Positions 1 to 5,719 of a stretch of DNA of 6,886 nucleotides are shown here, piece by piece. Under the pieces are notes generated by a model that had not been told where the DNA came from, searched no databases, and worked only from the letters and a program-made list of their open reading frames with translations. The stretch is from Candidatus Izemoplasma sp. (GTDB lineage: Bacteria; Bacillota_I; Bacilli_A; Izemoplasmatales; Izemoplasmataceae): the NCBI GenBank assembly GCA_021736285.1, contig JAIPGE010000077.1:1-6886 (forward strand), in the 5' to 3' direction. Position numbers and translations under genes: made by a program. Numbering within the stretch: position 1 is the stretch's first letter; each line of letters opens with the position of its first letter.

Positions 1-1
1 T

Positions 2-472
2 GTCATGCAAGGTGGAGATTGGTTGAGTATCATCCAATTACTTCAAGTATTAGGACTCATTGTTTTATCGATTATGACCTTTAGTAGTTTCTTTTTCTAC
101 ATTGCAATATTCATGAAAACACGTAATGCTTATGGGACATTATCAACCCTTGTGGGAACCTTCATTGGATTCTTAGGGGGGATTTATATTCCGATCGGTA
201 TCTTAAGTAAAACCGTACAAAATGTAGTAAACCTATTACCAACTGCTCATGCGGTAACACTCATGCGTCGTATCTTTATGCAAGGGGCGATTAATCAAGT
301 ATTTGATGGTGCACCAGAGTCTGCATATAAAGCATATGCAGACATCTATGGATTAAATGTAAATATCTTTGATTATACATTAACGAATTGGCAGATGTTG
401 TTGTCGATGATCGTGTTCATGGCGATTTTTTATACGTTGAGTGTTTTGAAATTATCAAAGTCAAAACTCTAA
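2..472 (+). CDS. ABC-2 type transporter permease, C-terminal part (5' end outside window)
   Basis: The reading frame is open from the first full codon, so this is the tail of a longer gene and its true start is not visible. The 155 residues counted from the Met codon at base 5 hold hydrophobic segments at about 9-37, 46-67 and 131-150. Between the last two lies the stretch GGIYIPIGIL (58-67), then NLLPTAHAVTLMRR (76-89). A Gly/Pro-rich turn followed by a PxxxxxxxxR helix is typical of the membrane subunit of ABC-2 exporters (drug, polyketide or polysaccharide type). A polar loop of about 35 residues (95-128) precedes the last helix and probably lies outside the cell. The protein ends in a short Lys-rich cytoplasmic tail. 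Its ATPase partner would be expected upstream, outside the window. The substrate cannot be inferred. The gene is separated from the next by 129 bases with a new promoter, so it belongs to a different transcription unit. Confidence 0.8.
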   Translation, partial: VMQGGDWLSIIQLLQVLGLIVLSIMTFSSFFFYIAIFMKTRNAYGTLSTLVGTFIGFLGGIYIPIGILSKTVQNVVNLLPTAHAVTLMRRIFMQGAINQVFDGAPESAYKAYADIYGLNVNIFDYTLTNWQMLLSMIVFMAIFYTLSVLKLSKSKL

Positions 473-554
473 GGCTAAAAGACTTTATCACTTAGATGTT
501 TAACTTAATAGAATCACTCAATAACACTATATGCATTTGTAGAAATTATTATAT

Positions 555-584
555 TTGCTGAATAAGGGTTATGTAGTGTATAAT
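555..584 (+). promoter_or_regulatory. Probable sigma-A type promoter of the reductase gene
   Basis: A perfect TATAAT lies at 579-584. A partial -35 box TTGCTG (555-560, matching the TTG core only) lies 18 bases upstream. Transcription would start near 591, at or just before the ribosome binding site, so the leader would be very short. The rest of the 473-601 gap is AT-rich. I see no convincing terminator for the upstream permease in it. Confidence 0.55.
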
Positions 585-590
585 GAATTT

Positions 591-598
591 GAGGTGAT
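591..598 (+). promoter_or_regulatory. Ribosome binding site that fixes the reductase start at 602
   Basis: GAGGTGAT is an 8-base match to the anti-Shine-Dalgarno end of 16S rRNA. The GAGG core ends 7 bases before the ATG at 602. A TTG codon lies in frame at 599, directly before it, but the ATG is the better start by codon and spacing. Confidence 0.75.
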
Positions 599-601
599 TT
601 G

Positions 602-1261
602 ATGTCAGATACAAACATTTATGAACTAAAACTCACCAACAAGATACAAGTCCAAAACCGGTATACTATATTTGAATTTGAACGACCAGAAAATTTTTCA
701 TTTTTACCAGGACAATATGGTGTTTTTGCTCATATAGATAAAACTGTTGAAGGTAGAAAAGTCAGACCATTTTCACTAGCAATGGCAAAAGATGACAATC
801 TGATACGTGTTGCTACACGTATCGAACCTCCAGTTAGTCATTTTAAACAGTTACTTGATGGACTTAACATGGGTGAACAATTAAAAATGCAAGGCCCGAT
901 GGGCACATTTGGGATTGTTGATCAAACTGACGCCGTCTTTTTAGTTGGGGGCATTGGCATTACCCCAATCTTAAGTATGGCCTTGTCTAATCCCGTCTTG
1001 AAAAAGACACTTGTGTATTCCGAACTCAATAAAATATATCTCTTTAAAGATACCTTAGAAGACATTTCAAATCTTGAAATCATTTATACAAGCGGGATTG
1101 AACCAACAAAAAACAACATCGAAAAGGTTGTGACTAACAAACCTCACGCGAATTTTTATATCGTCGGAAGTCCGGGATTTGTTAAGGGCATGAAAGAACT
1201 GTTAAGTGATTTAAAGGTGCCTAAAGCACAGGTCTATAATGATTCATTCACAGGTTATTAA
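602..1261 (+). CDS. FAD/NAD(P)-binding oxidoreductase, ferredoxin-NADP reductase fold
   Basis: The 219-residue protein is a compact cytoplasmic flavoprotein of the ferredoxin-NADP reductase family, expected to pass electrons between NAD(P)H and a partner protein. The N-terminal half is the FAD-binding barrel: FLPGQY (34-39), RPFSLA (55-60, the RxYS-type flavin motif with Phe for Tyr), and GPMGTF (98-103). The C-terminal half binds the nucleotide: VGGIGITPI (115-123), then YIVGSPGFVKGM (186-197). The protein ends in DSFTGY, the family's usual aromatic C-terminus near the flavin. There is no 2Fe-2S domain and no membrane segment, so its redox partner (ferredoxin, flavodoxin or other) must be a separate protein not seen here. 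The gene stands alone, with a promoter before it and a strong terminator directly after. A role in reducing cob(II)alamin for the adenosyltransferase downstream, or in feeding an iron-sulfur enzyme, is possible but only inferred. NADH or NADPH preference cannot be told. Confidence 0.87.
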   Translation: MSDTNIYELKLTNKIQVQNRYTIFEFERPENFSFLPGQYGVFAHIDKTVEGRKVRPFSLAMAKDDNLIRVATRIEPPVSHFKQLLDGLNMGEQLKMQGPMGTFGIVDQTDAVFLVGGIGITPILSMALSNPVLKKTLVYSELNKIYLFKDTLEDISNLEIIYTSGIEPTKNNIEKVVTNKPHANFYIVGSPGFVKGMKELLSDLKVPKAQVYNDSFTGY

Positions 1262-1290
1262 AAAAGTTGGCATTTCTGCCAACTTTTCTT
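1262..1290 (+). terminator. Intrinsic terminator of the reductase gene
   Basis: The hairpin starts on the base after the stop codon. The left arm at 1262-1272 and right arm at 1277-1287 form an 11-bp perfect stem with a TTTC loop, followed by T-rich sequence (the right arm itself ends in TTTT, then CTTTAT). The A-rich start of the left arm means it could also work in reverse, but nothing on the minus strand needs it. Confidence 0.9.
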
Positions 1291-1296
1291 TATAAT
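1267..1296 (+). promoter_or_regulatory. Probable promoter of the five-gene operon, embedded in the terminator
   Basis: TTGGCA (1267-1272, five of six bases of the -35 consensus) and a perfect TATAAT (1291-1296) are 18 bases apart. The -35 box is part of the left arm of the preceding terminator hairpin, so the two signals share DNA. Start of transcription would be near 1303, giving a leader of about 43 bases before the phosphorylase-like gene. Confidence 0.6.
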
Positions 1297-1345
1297 AATA
1301 GTATGAAAACTAAACCATTACAAAAAAACAAAAGAGAGGTGTCGT

Positions 1346-2101
1346 ATGGGAATTGTATCAAGTAAAGGCAGCTTTGATGGGGCTAAAGCGTTAATTGAAC
1401 CAAGTGAACGGTTACCAAAACTACCGAACATGCCAAAACGGATTGTACTCACATTTTTTAGGAGTGAAGTGGAACGATTATATGAGGATTTTAAAACTGA
1501 AATAATTTATAAACTCGAAAGTGAAATGGGGGAACAACCTGTTTATAAGTTTCGGGATAGTGATGTTGGGCTAGTGCCCCTTGGCATTGGCGCACCACTA
1601 GCTGCCGGAATGTTTGAAGAAATCATTGCTTTAGGTGGTGAAACATTTATTTGCTGTGGTGGGGCTGGGACATTGATCAACAAAGAACTCGGTGCGCTTG
1701 TTTTTCCAACCAAAGGCGTTCGTGATGAAGGGACCAGTTATCATTACGTCAAAGCAAAAGATGAGATTGAAATTAACCGCCACGTCAATAAACGGGTTAA
1801 AGAAATATTAAATGAATTAAAAATTGATTATATTGAAGGAACAACATGGACAACAGATGCGTTTTACCGTGAAACACCTGGTAAAATTGAAGATGTGAAA
1901 CAACGCGGATGCTTAACCGTTGAAATGGAATTTACCGCATTAGCCGCAGTGGCCGAATACCGTAACGTCAAATTTGCTGAACTGCTCTATTGTGGCGATG
2001 ACTTATCCGCCAACAAGTGGGAAGGTCGCGAATGGAACAAACAGGAGATGCTACGGAAAGATCTCATTTTTCTATCGAAAGATATTGTTTCAAAATTATA
2101 G
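1346..2101 (+). CDS. Nucleoside phosphorylase-like protein (PNP/uridine phosphorylase superfamily)
   Basis: The 251-residue protein has the length and motif order of the nucleoside phosphorylase-I superfamily, whose members cleave the N-glycosidic bond of nucleosides for salvage. Visible landmarks are GIGAPLAAGMFEE (80-92, aligning with the GIGGPSTxIAxEEL region of uridine phosphorylase), the Gly-rich FICCGGAGTL (101-110), VRDEGTSYHY (125-134, in the place of VRxDGxSxHF), VEMEFTALAAVAEY (192-205, the Met-Glu ribose-binding element), and YCGDDLS (215-221), with Asp where PNP and MTA/SAH nucleosidase carry a catalytic Asp. The N-terminal GDPxR phosphate loop is not recognisable; FFRSEVERL (37-45) sits there. 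The Arg and Thr of the second phosphate site look like Cys103 and Gly106. It may therefore be a nucleosidase or use an unusual phosphate site; substrate unknown. The start has AGAGGTG 4 bases upstream. It is the first gene of the operon, 56 bases before the next gene with no terminator between. Confidence 0.82.
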   Translation: MGIVSSKGSFDGAKALIEPSERLPKLPNMPKRIVLTFFRSEVERLYEDFKTEIIYKLESEMGEQPVYKFRDSDVGLVPLGIGAPLAAGMFEEIIALGGETFICCGGAGTLINKELGALVFPTKGVRDEGTSYHYVKAKDEIEINRHVNKRVKEILNELKIDYIEGTTWTTDAFYRETPGKIEDVKQRGCLTVEMEFTALAAVAEYRNVKFAELLYCGDDLSANKWEGREWNKQEMLRKDLIFLSKDIVSKL

Positions 2102-2146
2102 CGCAAATCAAACTGTAAAAATTACAAATTATGATAAACTACAACT

Positions 2147-2153
2147 AGGTGAT
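2147..2153 (+). promoter_or_regulatory. Ribosome binding site that fixes the DAK/DegV start at 2158
   Basis: AGGTGAT lies 4 bases before the ATG at 2158. An in-frame GTG at 2149 extends the frame by three codons but sits inside this site, so it would have no ribosome binding site of its own. A second ATG at 2164 is also possible but less well spaced. Confidence 0.65.
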
Positions 2154-2157
2154 AAGA

Positions 2158-3924
2158 ATGACAATGTTAAATGGAACAGATCTTTTTAATATGTTTGCGC
2201 ATGGCACAAGCTATGTGATGAAACAACGCAATTTATTAAATGATATTAATGTGTTTCCTGTACCCGATGGGGATACAGGAAACAATTTAGTGCACACAAT
2301 GCAGACGATTTACCGAGAATCAAATCATTCTGAAAATTTTAGTGAAACATTAGATTCAATCAGTGATTCTGCACTGATTGGCGCAAGAGGTAACAGTGGT
2401 GTTATTTTTGCGCAGTTTGTCAATGGATTAAACTTATCCAACAAACACCAATCTAATCAAATTCCTGTTAATGAATTTGTTGATATGGTGTGTGACAGTG
2501 TCACACATACCTATGCTTCGTTAAGCAACCCTGTTGAAGGGACAATGATTACAGTGATTAGACATTGGGCAGAATCATTAAAGGAACACCTCGGGTCAAT
2601 GGAAAGTATTAAACACCTTTTTTCAGGGGCATTGACACGTGCGAAAGAATCGTTAGAAAAAACAAAAGAAACATTAGAAGTATTAAAGAAAAACAATGTC
2701 GTTGACAGTGGCGCAAAAGGGTTTGTTTTATTTGTCGAAGGAATGTTATCCTATTTTAATGGTGATACCTTAGACTTAGACGAAAATGAAGTTGTTGAAT
2801 TAGAAGATACCCACGAGTTTGAAGGCGACATTACTTTTCGTTATTGTACAGAAGGATTGGTCCGCGCGAAACACATCGAAGAAGATGACGTAAGAGCAGC
2901 GTTAAGTGACCTAGGTGACAGTTTAATTGTGGCGATGGGCAAACACTTGTTTCGCGTTCATATACATACCAACACACCAGAACAGGTCTTTAAACGACTA
3001 GGCCGTTTTGGCAACATCGAATCGCAAAAAATCGATGATATGAAAATGGATATCGCCTTAAAAAACAGAAAAAACAAGCGGGTTATAGTCACCGATTCAA
3101 TTGGAGATATTGATAAGGACATCTTACTTGATGAAAACATTGTGGTGATTCCAATTTTTGTCAATGTTGATCAAGTCCAATACCTTGATAAATTAAGCAT
3201 GACCAATGAGACATTATTTGAGTATGTTGATGAAGCACTCGCTTATCCAACAACCAGTGCACCATCAATTAAATATGTCAATGATTTATTCAATCGACTC
3301 TTGTTACGGTTTGATGAAATTTTAGTTTTGACAGTCTCTTCAAATTTAAGCGCAACCTATAACATCATTAAGGCAGAAGCCGATAAATTAACGAAAAAAG
3401 GTAAAAATATCGAAGTCATCGATACATTAACAAACAGTGGCGCACAAGGTTTGCTTGTCACCAAAGCCGCAGAGATGATGAAAGAAGGCCGTTCAACAGA
3501 AGACATTGTCAATATAATTAAAGACGATTTAGATAAAACAGAAATTTTAGTCTGTTTAGAAACCTTTAAATATGCGACAATGAGTGGTCGGTTACCAAAG
3601 GTTGTTGGAAAAATAGGAATGACACTTGGCATTAGACCTATCATGACGATTAATAAAAAAGGCGAAGGTGCCGCCTTTGGCATGGCCTTAAGTCAAAAAG
3701 GAATCACCAAAAAAATTAAGAAATATGTTGAAAAAGAACTCACCCAATATGGAATTGAACGTTACAGTTTGGTGCATTGTTTGAATCAAGACTTGTTAGA
3801 AGAATATGAAGCATTATTTACTGATATCATCGGTAAAAAACCTGAATTTAAGGCTGAAGTATCCAGTGCTGTTGCGGTTCATAGTGGGATTGGTAGTGTT
3901 GCGATTAGTTACATTAAGAAATGA
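2158..3924 (+). CDS. DAK2-DegV fusion protein, probable single-chain fatty acid kinase (FakA-FakB type)
   Basis: The 588-residue protein joins the two halves of the bacterial fatty acid kinase. Residues about 5-200 are a DAK2 (DhaL-type) ATP-binding kinase domain: NVFPVPDGDTGNN (31-43) with the metal-binding Asp pair 37 and 39, GARGNSG (75-81), NPVEGTM (124-130) and DSGAKG (183-188). Residues about 220-300 match the FakA middle domain, with Cys230 in RYCTEG and His268/His270 in VHIHT, a likely zinc site. From about 308 a complete DegV/FakB domain follows: VTDSIGDID (311-319), TSAPS (366-370), SSNLSATY (394-401), FKYATMSGRLPK (470-481), RPIM and a C-terminal AVHSGIGSVA with His575. FakB domains hold a fatty acid whose carboxylate FakA phosphorylates to acyl-phosphate for phospholipid synthesis. 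Normally these are separate proteins, and FakA carries its own different C-terminal domain. Here the DegV domain has the FakB motifs. The protein is soluble. Its stop codon supplies part of the next gene's ribosome binding site, implying coupled translation. The fatty acid substrate is inferred, not shown. Confidence 0.88.
   Translation: MTMLNGTDLFNMFAHGTSYVMKQRNLLNDINVFPVPDGDTGNNLVHTMQTIYRESNHSENFSETLDSISDSALIGARGNSGVIFAQFVNGLNLSNKHQSNQIPVNEFVDMVCDSVTHTYASLSNPVEGTMITVIRHWAESLKEHLGSMESIKHLFSGALTRAKESLEKTKETLEVLKKNNVVDSGAKGFVLFVEGMLSYFNGDTLDLDENEVVELEDTHEFEGDITFRYCTEGLVRAKHIEEDDVRAALSDLGDSLIVAMGKHLFRVHIHTNTPEQVFKRLGRFGNIESQKIDDMKMDIALKNRKNKRVIVTDSIGDIDKDILLDENIVVIPIFVNVDQVQYLDKLSMTNETLFEYVDEALAYPTTSAPSIKYVNDLFNRLLLRFDEILVLTVSSNLSATYNIIKAEADKLTKKGKNIEVIDTLTNSGAQGLLVTKAAEMMKEGRSTEDIVNIIKDDLDKTEILVCLETFKYATMSGRLPKVVGKIGMTLGIRPIMTINKKGEGAAFGMALSQKGITKKIKKYVEKELTQYGIERYSLVHCLNQDLLEEYEALFTDIIGKKPEFKAEVSSAVAVHSGIGSVAISYIKK
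2489..2507. repeat. 19-base dyad within the DAK/DegV gene
   Basis: TGTGTGACA (2489-2497) and TGTCACACA (2499-2507) are perfect reverse complements around a single central base. It lies inside the DAK2 coding region, about 330 bases after the start codon. Confidence 0.4.
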
Positions 3925-3926
3925 GG
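3923..3926 (+). promoter_or_regulatory. Ribosome binding site overlapping the DAK/DegV stop; fixes the next start at 3933
   Basis: GAGG begins inside the TGA stop codon (3922-3924) and ends 6 bases before the ATG at 3933. The earlier in-frame ATG at 3921 overlaps the stop but has no purine-rich site at a fitting distance, so 3933 is preferred. The layout suggests that ribosomes ending on the upstream gene restart here. Confidence 0.65.
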
Positions 3927-3932
3927 CATATC

Positions 3933-4466
3933 ATGAATAAAATTGATGATTACAAACAAATATCAACGCAAAAAGGTGATCAGGGAACGTCTAAAAATTA
4001 TTCTAATGAAGCGTTTAGTAAAAGTGACATCACTTTTGATACCCTGGGCACAATCGATGAATTATCGAGTTTTTTAGGATTGACATTTCATCATGTCCCC
4101 TATCAAGACGAGATTCAGATGATTCAAAAAACACTTCAACATATCAATTCATTGATAGCGACCAATCCCAATGATATTGAAAAACGAAAGCTTTCACCGA
4201 TCACACAAGACGATATTGATGACTTAGAAACGATTGAAGCACGCGTCTTAAAAACATGTACCATTGAACCACGGTTTGTATTACCAGGAAGTGAATCAAG
4301 TCAAGCCGGTGCTTATTTAGATATCGCCCGTGCACTCGCCCGCAAGGCAGAACGTATGGTAAATACATTTTATGAACAAAAAGCGCGCAATAAATCAGAT
4401 AAGTTACTCGCCTATCTAAATCGATTGAGTGATCTTTTATTTATTTTAGCAAGATCACTGGACTAA
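3933..4466 (+). CDS. pduO: PduO-type ATP:cob(I)alamin adenosyltransferase
   Basis: The 177-residue protein transfers the 5'-deoxyadenosyl group of ATP to cob(I)alamin, making adenosylcobalamin, the cofactor of radical mutases, diol dehydratases and some ribonucleotide reductases. The PduO/MMAB family signature is present throughout: STQKGDQGTS (11-20, the ATP-binding TKxGDxGxT loop), GTIDELSSFLG (39-49), FVLPGSE (115-121), DIARALARKAER (130-141, with the conserved Arg/Glu set), and YLNRLSDLLFILAR (161-174). Length is normal for the family. It is unlike the CobA type, which has a P-loop, and the EutT type. The gene lies 8 bases after the DAK/DegV stop and 20 bases before the photolyase, so it is in mid-operon. 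No corrinoid-dependent enzyme, transporter or B12 riboswitch is visible in the window. The placement beside light-related genes is unusual for this enzyme, which is more often found with propanediol, ethanolamine or methylmalonyl-CoA genes. Confidence 0.92.
   Translation: MNKIDDYKQISTQKGDQGTSKNYSNEAFSKSDITFDTLGTIDELSSFLGLTFHHVPYQDEIQMIQKTLQHINSLIATNPNDIEKRKLSPITQDDIDDLETIEARVLKTCTIEPRFVLPGSESSQAGAYLDIARALARKAERMVNTFYEQKARNKSDKLLAYLNRLSDLLFILARSLD
4428..4459. repeat. 9-bp inverted repeat at the end of the adenosyltransferase gene
   Basis: AGTGATCTT (4428-4436) and AAGATCACT (4451-4459) are perfect reverse complements 14 bases apart, within the last codons of the gene and 11 bases before the photolyase ribosome binding site. 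No T-run follows, so it is not a standard terminator. Confidence 0.4.
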
Positions 4467-4470
4467 CATA

Positions 4471-4477
4471 AGGGGGA
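4471..4477 (+). promoter_or_regulatory. Ribosome binding site of the photolyase gene
   Basis: AGGGGGA ends 9 bases before the ATG at 4487. It is the only purine-rich stretch in the 20-base gap and supports this start codon. Confidence 0.6.
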
Positions 4478-4486
4478 TACATTTCT

Positions 4487-5719
4487 ATGCAAGGCAGATT
4501 TTATGAAGAAATCAATACCGACTCACCACAACAGGCACTGTATATTATGACCAAAGCGTTCCGCATTCGCAATAATTATGCGTTACATGCTTTAACACGC
4601 TTTGATCATGATCTACGCCATGTTGTGGTTTTTCATAAGGAAGAAGAAAATCCACGTAATAATGAATTTTTCAATCAATTGTCACTTGATTTAAAAGACA
4701 AGTTATTACAAATCACCGATGATATACGCTTTACAACAGGTTTAGAAGATATCACGTCATTGATTGAAGCAGTCGATATTGTTTATATTGATAAAGCTTA
4801 TTTGAAAGAAGATAAGGCATTATTGGTTGAGATTAAAACAATTTGTAATAACGCACAGACAGGTCTTGTTACTGTTGAAAATAATGTGTTTGTACCGGTT
4901 GTGGTTGCGAGCGATAAAGAGGAATATGCAGCCCGCACAATCCGACCTAAAATTAATAAAAAACTCGAATACTTTGGAGACACAGTGTTAATGGATGAAG
5001 AAGGATGCATGGGCGAACGAGAGGCTTATGAAATGTTACATCAGTTTGTCAGTCGTAAACTCGATCATTATGATCAACGCAATGACCCATCAAAACATTA
5101 TACTTCTGATTTAAGTGCCTATTTAAAATATGGATTCATTTCACCGGTACAGATTTATCATATTATTATTGAACAGTCGTCACCCAACAAAGATGAATTT
5201 TTAGAAGAGTTAATCATTAGACGCGAACTTGCTTATAACTTCGTCTATTATAATGAAAATTATGATCAGTTTGATCACATGACATATGATTGGGCATATA
5301 AAACAATGGACAATCATATTTTAGACAAACGCGACCATCTTTATACAATTGAAGACTATAAAACATTTAATACCCACGATAAGTACTTTAATGCAGCAAT
5401 GAAAGAAATGATTGTATTTGGCCAAATGTCGGGATATATGCGGATGTACTGGGCAAAAAAAATAATTGAATGGTCAAAAAATTATCAATATGCCTATGAA
5501 ACAGCATTAAAACTCAATAACTATTATTTTTATGATGGCAATACACCCAATGGTTATACAGGGGTTGCCTGGTGCTTTGGCAAACACGACCGAGCCTGGA
5601 CGGAACGACACATTTTTGGTAAACTTAGATATATGAATGCCAACGGATTAAAACGCAAATTTGATATTGAAACATACGTCAAAGAAATTAATCAACTTGT
5701 GGAGGAAGATAATGAGTAA
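4487..5719 (+). CDS. phr: Class II CPD photolyase (deoxyribodipyrimidine photo-lyase)
   Basis: The enzyme uses blue/near-UV light absorbed by reduced FAD to split cyclobutane pyrimidine dimers in DNA. At 410 residues it is compact for class II (usually about 440-480). Residues about 14-165 are the N-terminal alpha/beta domain, with the class II RVxDNxAL element seen as RIRNNYAL (26-33). From about 175 comes the helical FAD domain: ELIIRRELAYNFVYYN (241-256), NTHDKYFNAAMKEM (295-308), GYMRMYWAKKIIEW (316-329), NTPNGYTGVAWCFGKHDRAW (352-371), and FGKLRYMNANGLKRKFD (377-393). These class II signatures rule out class I photolyase and cryptochromes. Position 301 is Phe where class II enzymes usually have Trp (WNAAQ/WNASQ); by spacing this is the distal Trp of the photoreduction chain, while Trp322 and Trp329 remain. 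The gene sits 20 bases after the adenosyltransferase and overlaps the next gene by 8 bases. Confidence 0.95.
   Translation: MQGRFYEEINTDSPQQALYIMTKAFRIRNNYALHALTRFDHDLRHVVVFHKEEENPRNNEFFNQLSLDLKDKLLQITDDIRFTTGLEDITSLIEAVDIVYIDKAYLKEDKALLVEIKTICNNAQTGLVTVENNVFVPVVVASDKEEYAARTIRPKINKKLEYFGDTVLMDEEGCMGEREAYEMLHQFVSRKLDHYDQRNDPSKHYTSDLSAYLKYGFISPVQIYHIIIEQSSPNKDEFLEELIIRRELAYNFVYYNENYDQFDHMTYDWAYKTMDNHILDKRDHLYTIEDYKTFNTHDKYFNAAMKEMIVFGQMSGYMRMYWAKKIIEWSKNYQYAYETALKLNNYYFYDGNTPNGYTGVAWCFGKHDRAWTERHIFGKLRYMNANGLKRKFDIETYVKEINQLVEEDNE
5701..5707 (+). promoter_or_regulatory. Ribosome binding site inside the photolyase gene; fixes the rudS-like start at 5712
   Basis: GGAGGAA lies in the last codons of the photolyase gene, with the GGAGG core ending 6 bases before the ATG at 5712. 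An in-frame ATG at 5661 would add 17 residues, but it has no such site and the added residues do not fit the family's N-terminus. Confidence 0.8.

Noticed and set aside
468..496. 6-bp inverted repeat (TCTAAG / CTTAGA) after the permease gene as a terminator
   Set aside because: The stem is short, the loop is 17 bases and no T-run follows.
599..601. TTG as start codon of the reductase gene
   Set aside because: An ATG follows directly at 602 with better spacing from the GAGGTGAT site.
1303..1365. 20-codon frame in the leader before the phosphorylase-like gene
   Set aside because: It would begin at about the predicted transcription start, has no ribosome binding site, and overlaps the real gene start out of frame; Lys-rich content reflects the A-rich leader.
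2102..2157. Terminator or strong promoter between the phosphorylase-like and DAK/DegV genes
   Set aside because: No hairpin with a T-run and no credible -35 box; read-through from the upstream promoter is simpler.
1974..2189. Open frame of 71 codons across the end of the phosphorylase-like gene
   Set aside because: It overlaps two well-supported genes in another frame, has no family resemblance and no ribosome binding site.
2511..3683. Minus-strand open frames within the DAK/DegV gene
   Set aside because: They lie opposite a gene with clear domain motifs, and their translations show no recognisable motif.
3921..3932. Adenosyltransferase start at the ATG overlapping the DAK/DegV stop
   Set aside because: No purine-rich site at a fitting distance upstream; GAGG at 3923-3926 serves the ATG at 3933.
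5661..5711. Longer N-terminus for the rudS-like protein from the ATG at 5661
   Set aside because: No ribosome binding site there, deep overlap with the photolyase gene, and the family begins close to the LSAC motif; the GGAGG before 5712 decides the start.
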